In this document: in pieces, positions 51,997 through 60,983 of the stretch
Layout of the letters: the number at the start of each line of letters is the position of its first letter
Position numbering within the stretch: position 1 is the first letter of the stretch
Assembly (NCBI RefSeq): GCF_003583925.1
Contig: NZ_QYCN01000009.1
Span: forward strand, 86,164 to 150,163
Length of the DNA stretch: 64,000 nt
DNA from: Hymenobacter rubripertinctus
GTDB lineage: Bacteria; Bacteroidota; Bacteroidia; Cytophagales; Hymenobacteraceae
Direction of reading: 5' to 3'
The notes under the pieces: generated by a model
Told to the model about the DNA's origin: nothing
The model's input: only the letters and a program-made list of their open reading frames with translations
Databases searched by the model: none
Made by a program: the position numbers and the translations under genes

Positions 51997-52025
51997 TATG
52001 TATAAATTTATTTAATTTATACATA
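51997..52025. repeat. AT-only inverted repeat at the 3' end of the ATPase gene
   Basis: TATGTATAAAT and ATTTATACATA (11 bp each, exact) surround TTATTTA, and overlap the stop of the ATPase gene. It could be its terminator or an insertion-end trace. Confidence 0.5.
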
Positions 52026-53666
52026 AGTGTCTTCTAATGCTTTTACATTTATCTTCAATACAGAGTAGAAAGCTTTATGTACATATAACCTAGCTTCTGA
52101 ATTGAAATCAGAAATAGAAATATCTTCATCTGAATTGTAAAAAAAGTAGATTGAATGTTTAGATGATTTTTTTATTCCAATTATTCCGACAGTGTATAAA
52201 ATATATGATAATTCAGAAACAAAAGTGCTATATCTCATTTTATTGAGACGCCATAAATGAGTTATTCTATATAATTCTCCTTTGAAAGATTTCTCGTAGC
52301 TTTCATCTGTATACAAACTGTAAAAACGTTCCTCGTCTATATTTTTTATTCTAAATCCATTATACATTCCGATTAAGAAATCACATGACTTTTTAATGTC
52401 TCCGTAATTTTCGCTCCATTCATCCTCTAGCGCATTGAGTCTATCTGAAGAATATCTTGCTTCCGCCTTCTTTATTGCACTACTAGGTATATTGCTCTTC
52501 TGATCTATTAATGGAATCACCTTGTTAAGGTATGTTATTAAGTCTCTAGGTCTTAAAAATGTTCTATCAATTATATAGTCAAAACCAGATTCTTTGGTTT
52601 TTCCAATGGGTTCAAAAGCATTTGAAGAGGATAATACATCACCAGATATTATTTTTAATCTCTTGTCTATAAGCTCTCTTAAAGATTGTTTAGACCAAGT
52701 TAAGTCTAAGTATAAAATATTGAATTTTTCCCTTTGTCCACCTCTATGTTCTTTTGCTGAAAAAAGCATTTGATGTAGGTTGTCTCTGAGAGCAATAATA
52801 ATTTTAGCGTTTTTGAAAATTTGAAACTCTTTAATAACTTCAATCATTGAAGTTATTAAATCATAAACTATTTGAGGAGATGCCCATTCTTTGTCTAGAT
52901 CATCAATCACTATATAATATTTCTTTTGTGATGTTGACAAAAGATCCTTCATTATATTGATTACTTCATATAATTCTTCTGCTTGTATTTCACTTATTAT
53001 TTTCTCGGCTTTGTATTTTATTTCTTCAGTAGTTTTTGTGCTAAAAATTTTTGTGCTTTCTCCTTTTAGATTAAATACAGCCTTATCTAAACCAGTAGAT
53101 ACTAAAAACTTATCTTCTGCTTGTTTTTCTAATTCCTTAATTCTGTGCTCCGTCTTTTGCCAAAATTCATTTGACCAATTATCTAAGTATTGAATCCCTC
53201 TTTCTTTAGCTGGATTGACTTTACCAAACTTATTTCTGGCTTTATTGTATAATGATTCTATGATATTTTCCTTCTTATTGATGTCTTCCGAAAAATGAAG
53301 TTTCAATAATTCTACAATAAAAACATGCTTCCAAAGTACTTTGTAGAAAAAATTTAAATTAACATCCATGCTTCTGAAATATCCAAGTACATTAGAGTTG
53401 GTTAAATATTTTACAGACATTGATTCGGGTTGAATACGGGTTAAGTTTTTTGTAGACTCTTCTAAGCGTCTTATCAATGCTGACTTGCCAGATCCAGTAC
53501 GGCCTATAATTACACATTTTGGGTTCTCTGTATCTCTGAGTACTTCTAATTCACCGTGTTCAATAAAAACTTTGTCGAAGTTGTTGTCTGATTCTGCATC
53601 TGGGGATCCAATTATCTGGTATTTAGTGAATCGGAATTTTTTCGGGACGAAAGATTTTTTAGTCAT
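52017..53666 (-). CDS. P-loop ATPase, probably Sll1717 type, in an AT-rich island
   Basis: A 549-residue protein. The Walker A motif is CVIIGRTGSGKSALIRRLEE (about residues 51-70), Walker B is YYIVIDDLDKEW, and a sensor-like strand AKIIIALRDN follows. A Lys-rich helical insert lies between. The order resembles the P-loop ATPase Sll1717 group (KAP/AAA-like); that group's role is not established, though such lone ATPases occur in accessory islands. The gene is strikingly AT-rich and rich in Lys, Ile, Asn and Ser codons, unlike neighbours. It stands alone between the icd and MscS terminators. The ATG at 53666 fits best. Confidence 0.7.
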   Translation of the reverse strand: MTKKSFVPKKFRFTKYQIIGSPDAESDNNFDKVFIEHGELEVLRDTENPKCVIIGRTGSGKSALIRRLEESTKNLTRIQPESMSVKYLTNSNVLGYFRSMDVNLNFFYKVLWKHVFIVELLKLHFSEDINKKENIIESLYNKARNKFGKVNPAKERGIQYLDNWSNEFWQKTEHRIKELEKQAEDKFLVSTGLDKAVFNLKGESTKIFSTKTTEEIKYKAEKIISEIQAEELYEVINIMKDLLSTSQKKYYIVIDDLDKEWASPQIVYDLITSMIEVIKEFQIFKNAKIIIALRDNLHQMLFSAKEHRGGQREKFNILYLDLTWSKQSLRELIDKRLKIISGDVLSSSNAFEPIGKTKESGFDYIIDRTFLRPRDLITYLNKVIPLIDQKSNIPSSAIKKAEARYSSDRLNALEDEWSENYGDIKKSCDFLIGMYNGFRIKNIDEERFYSLYTDESYEKSFKGELYRITHLWRLNKMRYSTFVSELSYILYTVGIIGIKKSSKHSIYFFYNSDEDISISDFNSEARLYVHKAFYSVLKINVKALEDTYV

Positions 53667-53683
53667 ATATGTATTGAAGTAAA

Positions 53684-53716
53684 ACCCCCGCGCCGGCCTT
53701 GCAGCCAACGCGGGGG
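53684..53716 (-). terminator. Intrinsic terminator of icd
   Basis: ACCCCCGCG and CGCGGGGGT form a stem with a 14-nt loop; on the minus strand it ends in TTTTACTT. The AT-rich ATPase gene begins right after it. Confidence 0.75.
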
Positions 53717-53749
53717 TTCCGGTTGAGGTAGTTGGCTTGCACCAAGCTA

Positions 53750-55012
<1,263 letters not shown>

Positions 55013-55099
55013 TGTCGAAAAGAAGGTGTCAGGTGTTAATTGACAGGTATTTTGAGGTTATTGCTTGATTGGTTGTGGGCGGTGTTTTGATAAATCAGT

Positions 55100-55228
55100 A
55101 CGTCATGCTGGGCGTAGCGGAGCGAAGTTGAACCAGCTCTACCGCAGCAGTAATTCTCTCGATTGGTTAGCGTTACAACGAAGCGGTAGAGCTGCTTCGA
55201 CTTCGCTCCGCTGCGCTCAGCATGACGT
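55100..55228. repeat. Long intergenic hairpin repeat, related to family A
   Basis: ACGTCATGCTGGGCGTAGCG then GAGCGAAGT and CAGCTCTACCG on the left; CGGTAGAGCTGCTTCGACTT then CGCTCCGCTGCGCTCAGCAT and GACGT on the right. It lies between the icd start and the M16 gene end. Confidence 0.7.
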
Positions 55229-55255
55229 GCTTTTTTTTACCCGTTCACCCCATCC

Positions 55256-58200
55256 CTAGTACCCGAAAATCTCTTTCAGGGTAAGCTGCTGAACCTGGCC
55301 GTACTTGGCCAGCTCCTTGAAATTGAGGCGGTCTTTGGAACCGATAACCAGGATGGTCTGGGGCTGGCCTTTCACGCGGGCCTGCTGAAACTGGAGCAGG
55401 TCGGCGAAGCTCATGTTGGCGGTTTGCTCGTACACGTCGCGGCGCAGGTCGTAGTCGAGGCCGAGGCGCTTGGCGCGCTCGTAGCTGAAGAGGATATCAG
55501 ACTTGGTGATGCGCTCGGTGGCGATGCTGTTGCGGATGGCGGCCTTGGCAATCTGGAGGTTGGCTTCGGCCGTGGGCATGTCGTTGAGCAGGGTGTTCAT
55601 GCCGGCCATGGCCTCGGGCAGCTTGTCGGCCTGGGTACCGATGTAGCTCATGTTGTAGGAGCTGCGGCCCACCTTATCGGCGTTGGAGAAGCGCGACGAC
55701 GCGGAGTAGGCCAGGGCCTTGCTCTCGCGCAGCTCCTGAAACACGATGCTGCCCATGCTGCCCCCGAAGTACTCGTTGTAGAGGCTGGTGGTGGGCACGA
55801 GGCCCTTGTCAAACAGCGGTCCTTTGGTCAGAAACAGGATTTCTGCCTGCACCATGTTGTAATCCACCCAATACACCTTAGCCTTGTCGAGCGACTTCTC
55901 GGCGAAATCCTTGCTGGCGGGAGTAGGGGTAAGGGTGGCGGGCGTTTTGTGGAGTTTCAGTACATTAATTATACCCGTCGCCGTTAGGGTTTGGTGAGGC
56001 TGCGTGCCAGTTGGGTGACTGTTGACCGTGACTGTCGCAAACCCATCCACTGGTCGTGGCCCGTAGTACAGCACCCGGTGCTGGAACGTGGGCAGCTTCT
56101 GAATGACGGCGGTGAGCTGCTCGGGCTTCAGGGCCTTGAGCTCTTTCTCGCTGAGCTGGGTGGTGAAGGGGTTTTGCGCGCCGTACTTGGCGTAGTTCAC
56201 CATGGCCTGCTGCAAAATCACGCCCTTGTTGAGCTTGGCATCGGCCCGGCCCTTGAGCACGCCGGCCACCATGTTTTTGAGGGCGGCGGCATCGGGCTTA
56301 GGGGCGTGCAGGAGCTGCTCGAACAGTTGCAGGGCCGGCTCCATGTTGCTGTCGAGGCCGCTCAGGCTCACGAACGTGCGGTCCTGGCCGCTGCTCACCG
56401 AGAACGAGCAGCCGAGCTTGTAAAACTCCTGCTGCAACTCGGCGGCTGAGTACTTGCCGGTGCCCAGGTATTGCAGGTAGTCGGTGGCCAGGCCCAGGCG
56501 CGGGTCGGTGTTAGTGCCCATATCGAGCACGTAGTACAGGTTGAAGAGGTTGTTTTCCTCGTTGTGGGTGTAGTAGACCGGGATGCCCGAATTCAGCTTG
56601 AATTCCTTGATGTCCTGCTTGTAGTCGATGAAGACCGGCTTCAGCTCGGGGTTGGGCAGCGCCGTTACCTGCTTGTAGAAGTCGGAAGCTACCTCGCGGT
56701 TCACGGGCACGGGCGTAATGGCGGGCTTCACCACTTTCACCTTGTTGGGGTCTTCGCCGGTGCGCTTGTAAATCACGGCGTAGCCGGGGCCGTAGTACTG
56801 TTGGGCCACGCGCATCACATCGGCCTTGGTCAGTTTACCGAAATCCTCGAACTGCTGCAAGTAGTCCTTCCAGTCGGTGCGGGCCACGAAGGCGGCCACG
56901 AACGCGCCGGCGCGGGCCTCGTTGCTTTCGTAGCTTTTGGTGCGCTGGAGTTGCTCGTTGTTGATGATGGCCGGAATCAGCCATTCCGGAAAGTTGCCCT
57001 TCTTCACCTTCTCCAACTGGCCCAGCAGCAGGTCGCGCACTTCCTCCAGCTTCTGGCCCTGGCGGGGCGTAGCGTAGAGCACGTGGGAGGAGTAGTCGTT
57101 GTTAAGGTCGGTGAACGAGGCAGCCTGTAACACCTTCTGCTGCTGATTGAGGTTGAGGTCAATCAAACCGGCCTGGCCGTTGGTCAGGATCTTGTCGATC
57201 ATGCGCAGCGCCAGCGCGTCGGGCGTGTTGGTGCCCGGAAACCGGAAGCCCAGCATCACGTTCTCGGCGCTGGGACCCACGATTTTGGTTACTACCGGGG
57301 CCGTCAGCAGGGCCTCCTGGGCCACGGTAAACGCGGGCACCGGCTTGGCTTTCAACTGCCCGAAGTACTTGTCGATGACCCGGATGGTCTGGTCGTAGTC
57401 CAGGTCGCCGCTCAGCGTCAGGGCTACATTGTTGGGCACGTAATACTTGTCGAAATACGCCTTGATTTCCGTAATCGACGGGTTTTGCAGGTGCTCGATG
57501 GTCCCGATGGTAGTCTGGGTGCCGTACTGGTGCTGCTTGTACAGCGTGCGGTTCAGCGCCTCGTACTCTTTGCTGAAGTCGTTATCGAGGCCGCGGTTTT
57601 TCTCCTCGTACACCGCTTCCAGCTCCGTATGAAACAGGCGGGGCACCATTTCGCCCAGCCGCTCGCTCTGAATGGCGGCCCACTTCTCAATCTGGTTGCT
57701 CGGAATGTCCTCCTGGTACACCGTCTGCTCGACCGACGTGTAGGCGTTGGAGCCCTTCGAGCCGATGGCCCCCATCACCTTGTCGTACTCGTTGGCCACG
57801 GCATAAGTGGCCGCGACGCCCGAAATGGAGTCGATCTGGTGGTAGGTTTTCTGGCGGGCCACGGGGTTGTCGCGCTGGCTGCGGTACTGCTCGTAGAGGG
57901 CTTCAATCTTGGCCAGCTCGGGCTTTTCCTGGGCCCAGTTCTGGGTGCCCAGGTGCGAGGTGCCCTTGAACACCATGTGCTCCAGGTAGTGGGCCAGACC
58001 AGTAGCGGTGGCCGGGTCGTTCTTGGAGCCCGCCCGCACGGCCAGGTATGTCTGGATGCGCGGGGCATCCTTGTAATCCGACAAATAGACGGTCAGGCCG
58101 TTATCGAGGGTGTAGATGCGGGCCTGGAGCGGGTCGCCGGCAACGGTCTGGTACTTGTACTCCTTCTGCTGAGGCGTAGCGGCGGCTTCGGTGGCAGGAG

Positions 58201-58288
58201 CGGTAGAAGCAACGGGCTTGCTGGATTGGCACTGGGTCAGGCCCAGGGTAGCCAAGGCCGGAACGAGGAGCAGAAGGGGTTTTTTCAC
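55256..58288 (-). CDS. M16-family zinc peptidase, lipoprotein
   Basis: A 1010-residue two-domain pitrilysin-type protease. A lipoprotein signal (LLLVPALATLGLTQC) precedes it; the inverted zinc motif HYLEH is at about residues 100-104, with the third ligand Glu in ELEAVYEEKNRG near residue 200. The second, inactive half starts around residue 560. Such proteins break down peptides in the cell envelope. A TATCTTTG box lies 44 bp before the start, on the minus strand. Confidence 0.9.
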   Translation of the reverse strand: MKKPLLLLVPALATLGLTQCQSSKPVASTAPATEAAATPQQKEYKYQTVAGDPLQARIYTLDNGLTVYLSDYKDAPRIQTYLAVRAGSKNDPATATGLAHYLEHMVFKGTSHLGTQNWAQEKPELAKIEALYEQYRSQRDNPVARQKTYHQIDSISGVAATYAVANEYDKVMGAIGSKGSNAYTSVEQTVYQEDIPSNQIEKWAAIQSERLGEMVPRLFHTELEAVYEEKNRGLDNDFSKEYEALNRTLYKQHQYGTQTTIGTIEHLQNPSITEIKAYFDKYYVPNNVALTLSGDLDYDQTIRVIDKYFGQLKAKPVPAFTVAQEALLTAPVVTKIVGPSAENVMLGFRFPGTNTPDALALRMIDKILTNGQAGLIDLNLNQQQKVLQAASFTDLNNDYSSHVLYATPRQGQKLEEVRDLLLGQLEKVKKGNFPEWLIPAIINNEQLQRTKSYESNEARAGAFVAAFVARTDWKDYLQQFEDFGKLTKADVMRVAQQYYGPGYAVIYKRTGEDPNKVKVVKPAITPVPVNREVASDFYKQVTALPNPELKPVFIDYKQDIKEFKLNSGIPVYYTHNEENNLFNLYYVLDMGTNTDPRLGLATDYLQYLGTGKYSAAELQQEFYKLGCSFSVSSGQDRTFVSLSGLDSNMEPALQLFEQLLHAPKPDAAALKNMVAGVLKGRADAKLNKGVILQQAMVNYAKYGAQNPFTTQLSEKELKALKPEQLTAVIQKLPTFQHRVLYYGPRPVDGFATVTVNSHPTGTQPHQTLTATGIINVLKLHKTPATLTPTPASKDFAEKSLDKAKVYWVDYNMVQAEILFLTKGPLFDKGLVPTTSLYNEYFGGSMGSIVFQELRESKALAYSASSRFSNADKVGRSSYNMSYIGTQADKLPEAMAGMNTLLNDMPTAEANLQIAKAAIRNSIATERITKSDILFSYERAKRLGLDYDLRRDVYEQTANMSFADLLQFQQARVKGQPQTILVIGSKDRLNFKELAKYGQVQQLTLKEIFGY

Positions 58289-58331
58289 AGGAAAACCAGG
58301 TCGGAGAGCGGGCAGAAGGGAAGTAGAACGT

Positions 58332-58339
58332 CAAAGATA
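58332..58339 (-). promoter_or_regulatory. TAnnTTTG box before the M16 gene
   Basis: TATCTTTG on the minus strand (58339-58332), 43 bp before the M16 ATG. No clear -33 box. Confidence 0.5.
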
Positions 58340-58410
58340 GGCGACCCCCCCGGGAATAAAAAGCCCCGCCACACCCGTGCGGCTCCCAAGTCCGAAAAAA
58401 TGCTTATAGA

Positions 58411-58565
58411 ATCGCAGATGCTGCAGATGCTGCGGATGAAAAATGATTCGTTCAATAGGGTTTTAAGGGCCGGCGTTCAGTTCGCTAATCCGTTCTCAGC
58501 ACGAATCTGCCTACCGAACGAATCCTCCGTCAGCACGAATCCTCTTCATCTGCAACATCTGCGAT
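58411..58565. repeat. Inverted GCAGATG repeat region downstream of dnaX
   Basis: ATCGCAGATGCTGCAGATG at 58411 and CATCTGCAACATCTGCGAT ending at 58565 are imperfect complements, and CAGCACGAATC appears twice between. It ends at the dnaX stop codon. Confidence 0.6.
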
Positions 58566-60728
58566 TTAGTCGGCATCCAGCCCCAGGCGCTGCTTCATCT
58601 CGGCCAGCATGGGGTACTTTTCGGTCAGGTACTCCAGCTTGTCGGTGGCGGTATAGAGCTTGCGGCCGGTTTCCTGGCGCTCCACCACGCTCACCTGCAC
58701 ACTGAGGCGCGGATAGCCGGAGCGGCGGCGCAGTTCACCCAGAAAATCGGCCCGGAACTCGTTGAACTGGTCTTCCTGTACCGGGTTATCCACCTGCAGC
58801 AGAATCAGGTGCTGGTCGTTGGCCTGTACCGGGCGCTTGAGGATGCTATAGTGCATCATGCTCACGGCCTTGCGCTCCTCGGTCAGCTCCTGCCACACGC
58901 GCTGCAAAGTGGCATCGTCGATGGCCGGCAGGCCCGTGGCGGGGCCGCTGGGCTCGGCCTCGGTTGTAACTTTATTGGCAGCCGCCTGCTGGGCCAACTG
59001 GGCTTTCATGGCGCTCATCTGACCCAAACCGGGCAGCTTGGTACCCAAACCCAGCGGCTTGCCCGGCGGCGGCATCCCGGGTTTGGGAACGGGCGGGGGC
59101 AGGGGGGCGGCCGTTACGGGCGTCTGGCCCGGCTCGTGGCCGGCAATGCTGGGCCGGCCGGTTTCAATGTGCGGCACCGTGTCGCGGAGCTGGCCGGTGG
59201 TGGGCACCTGGGTGGCCGTTTCGTCCTCGATGCTGGGCGTATCGTGGAGCTCCTCCACGCCGCTTTCCACCGGCACAATGGGTTCGGGGTCGGCCGGAGC
59301 GTGGGCCAGGTTTTTCGTTTCCTGTTTTTCGCTTTTCAGCGGCTCCGGGGCTTGGGATGAAGACTTGGCGTAAGTGGCCGGGGTTTCGGCCGTGCCATCG
59401 GCTACCAGCTGGCCGTTGGGTGCTGGGGCCACGGTGTTTGGGGTGGCGGCCGGACTTACGCTACTTTTTTTTTTCGCCTCGCCGTTACTGGCGGAGGCGG
59501 GGCCGGCGTTCAGGTCGCGGGCAAACTGCACGGCCCCGTTGAGGTAGGCCAGCTTCATGAGCATGAGCTCGACGTGCAGGCGCTGGTTTTTGGCCTGCTT
59601 GAACTCCCGGTCGCAAAGGCTGACCAGGTTCAGGGAAGATAGCAAAAAGGCCAGCGAAGCCGCCTGGGCCTGTTGCACATAGCGCGCCCGGATGTTGTCC
59701 GACACTTCCAGCAGCTGCACCGTCACGGGGTCTTTGCACACGAGCAGGCCGCGCAGATGCTCGGCGGTGCCCACCACGAAGTTGTGCAGGTCGAACCCGT
59801 TCTGCATCACTTCTTCCAGCAGCAGTAGCGTGGCGCTCAGGTTTTCGGTCAGCAACGCGTCAATCAGCCGGAAATAGTACTCGTAATCCAGAATGTGCAG
59901 GTTCTGAATTACGTCCTGGTAGCGCAGGTGCTGGCCCGAGAAGGTCACCATCTGGTCGAACATACTCAGCGCGTCGCGCAGGCCACCGTCGGCCTTCTGG
60001 GCCAGCAGGTGCAGGGCGTCGTCCTCGGCCTGAATCTGCTCCTCGGTAGCCACATAGCGCAAATGCCCCCGGATGTCATCCACCTTGATGCGGTTGAAGT
60101 CGAAGACCTGGCAGCGCGAGAGGATGGTGGGGATGATTTTGTGGCGCTCGGTGGTGGCCAGGATGAAGATGGCGTAGCCCGGCGGCTCCTCCAGCGTTTT
60201 CAGAAACGCGTTGAAGGCCGCATTCGAGAGCATGTGCACCTCATCGATGATGTACACCTTGTAACGGCCCTGCTGGGGAGCGTAGCGCACCTGCTCCACG
60301 AGACTGCGGATGTCCTCGACGGAGTTGTTGGAAGCCGCGTCCAGCTCGTGGACGTTGAACGAGGCGTTTTCCTGGAAGGCCCGGCAGGAGCTGCACTTGC
60401 CGCAAGCCTCCAGCTCGAAGGGCGTGTTGTCGGGGTCAGCGGCGGTCAGCAGCGCGTCGGGCACGATGGTGGGCTGAGCGGCAATCAGCTCCGACACTTT
60501 ACGGCCCTGGCGGACGTGCTCCTCCACAAACTCGCAGTTGATGGTTTTGGCCAGAATGCGGGCGCAGGTGGTTTTGCCCACGCCCCGGGGGCCGCAGAAC
60601 AGGAAGGCCTGGGCCAGGTGCTGCGATGCAATGGCATTCTGGAGGGTGGTGGTGACGTGCTGCTGCCCCACCACGCTGCGAAACGTGGCCGGGCGGTACT
60701 TACGGGCCGAAACAACGAAATTTTCCAT
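58566..60728 (-). CDS. dnaX: DNA polymerase III subunit gamma/tau
   Basis: A 720-residue clamp-loader ATPase. Walker A is GPRGVGKT at residues 46-53; zinc Cys residues are C65, C109, C112 and C115 (ACGKCSSC); Walker B is YIIDEVHMLS; the SRC motif is in ILSRCQVFDFNRI. After about residue 380 comes a Pro/Ala-rich linker (PPPVPKPGMPPPGKP) and a tau-like end with LQVDNPVQEDQFNEF. The ATG at 60728 gives MENFVVSARKYRPATF, the usual start. A TATCTTTG box is 12 bp before it. Confidence 0.95.
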   Translation of the reverse strand: MENFVVSARKYRPATFRSVVGQQHVTTTLQNAIASQHLAQAFLFCGPRGVGKTTCARILAKTINCEFVEEHVRQGRKVSELIAAQPTIVPDALLTAADPDNTPFELEACGKCSSCRAFQENASFNVHELDAASNNSVEDIRSLVEQVRYAPQQGRYKVYIIDEVHMLSNAAFNAFLKTLEEPPGYAIFILATTERHKIIPTILSRCQVFDFNRIKVDDIRGHLRYVATEEQIQAEDDALHLLAQKADGGLRDALSMFDQMVTFSGQHLRYQDVIQNLHILDYEYYFRLIDALLTENLSATLLLLEEVMQNGFDLHNFVVGTAEHLRGLLVCKDPVTVQLLEVSDNIRARYVQQAQAASLAFLLSSLNLVSLCDREFKQAKNQRLHVELMLMKLAYLNGAVQFARDLNAGPASASNGEAKKKSSVSPAATPNTVAPAPNGQLVADGTAETPATYAKSSSQAPEPLKSEKQETKNLAHAPADPEPIVPVESGVEELHDTPSIEDETATQVPTTGQLRDTVPHIETGRPSIAGHEPGQTPVTAAPLPPPVPKPGMPPPGKPLGLGTKLPGLGQMSAMKAQLAQQAAANKVTTEAEPSGPATGLPAIDDATLQRVWQELTEERKAVSMMHYSILKRPVQANDQHLILLQVDNPVQEDQFNEFRADFLGELRRRSGYPRLSVQVSVVERQETGRKLYTATDKLEYLTEKYPMLAEMKQRLGLDAD

Positions 60729-60740
60729 ACGAGCTAGGGG

Positions 60741-60748
60741 CAAAGATA
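60741..60748 (-). promoter_or_regulatory. TAnnTTTG box before dnaX
   Basis: TATCTTTG on the minus strand (60748-60741), 12 bp before the dnaX ATG, so the 5' leader would be very short. Confidence 0.5.
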
Positions 60749-60809
60749 CGTAACCGCCCGCCCGATTCCGCCTCTGATCCGGCCAATAACGCCCTGGCGG
60801 CGGCGGCCG

Positions 60810-60875
60810 GAGCTAAATCAATATGCTTGTATTATATATAATTTTGTGTATATTTAATATGAATTTATCGTTCAG
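60810..60875 (+). promoter_or_regulatory. AT-rich promoter region of the oligopeptidase gene
   Basis: A 60-bp AT-rich block in GC-rich surroundings contains TAATTTTG (60839-60846, a TAnnTTTG match). The ATG is 137 bp downstream, so the leader would be long. Confidence 0.4.
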
Positions 60876-60983
60876 TTGCTGCGGCTCTGCTGGCAAGTGG
60901 CGCCACGCGGCGGGCAGCGCCGGCGGATGGGTCAGGTGGGGCGAGGGACCGGTCTGAGTTTCACCTTCAGTCTTCATTCTTCT

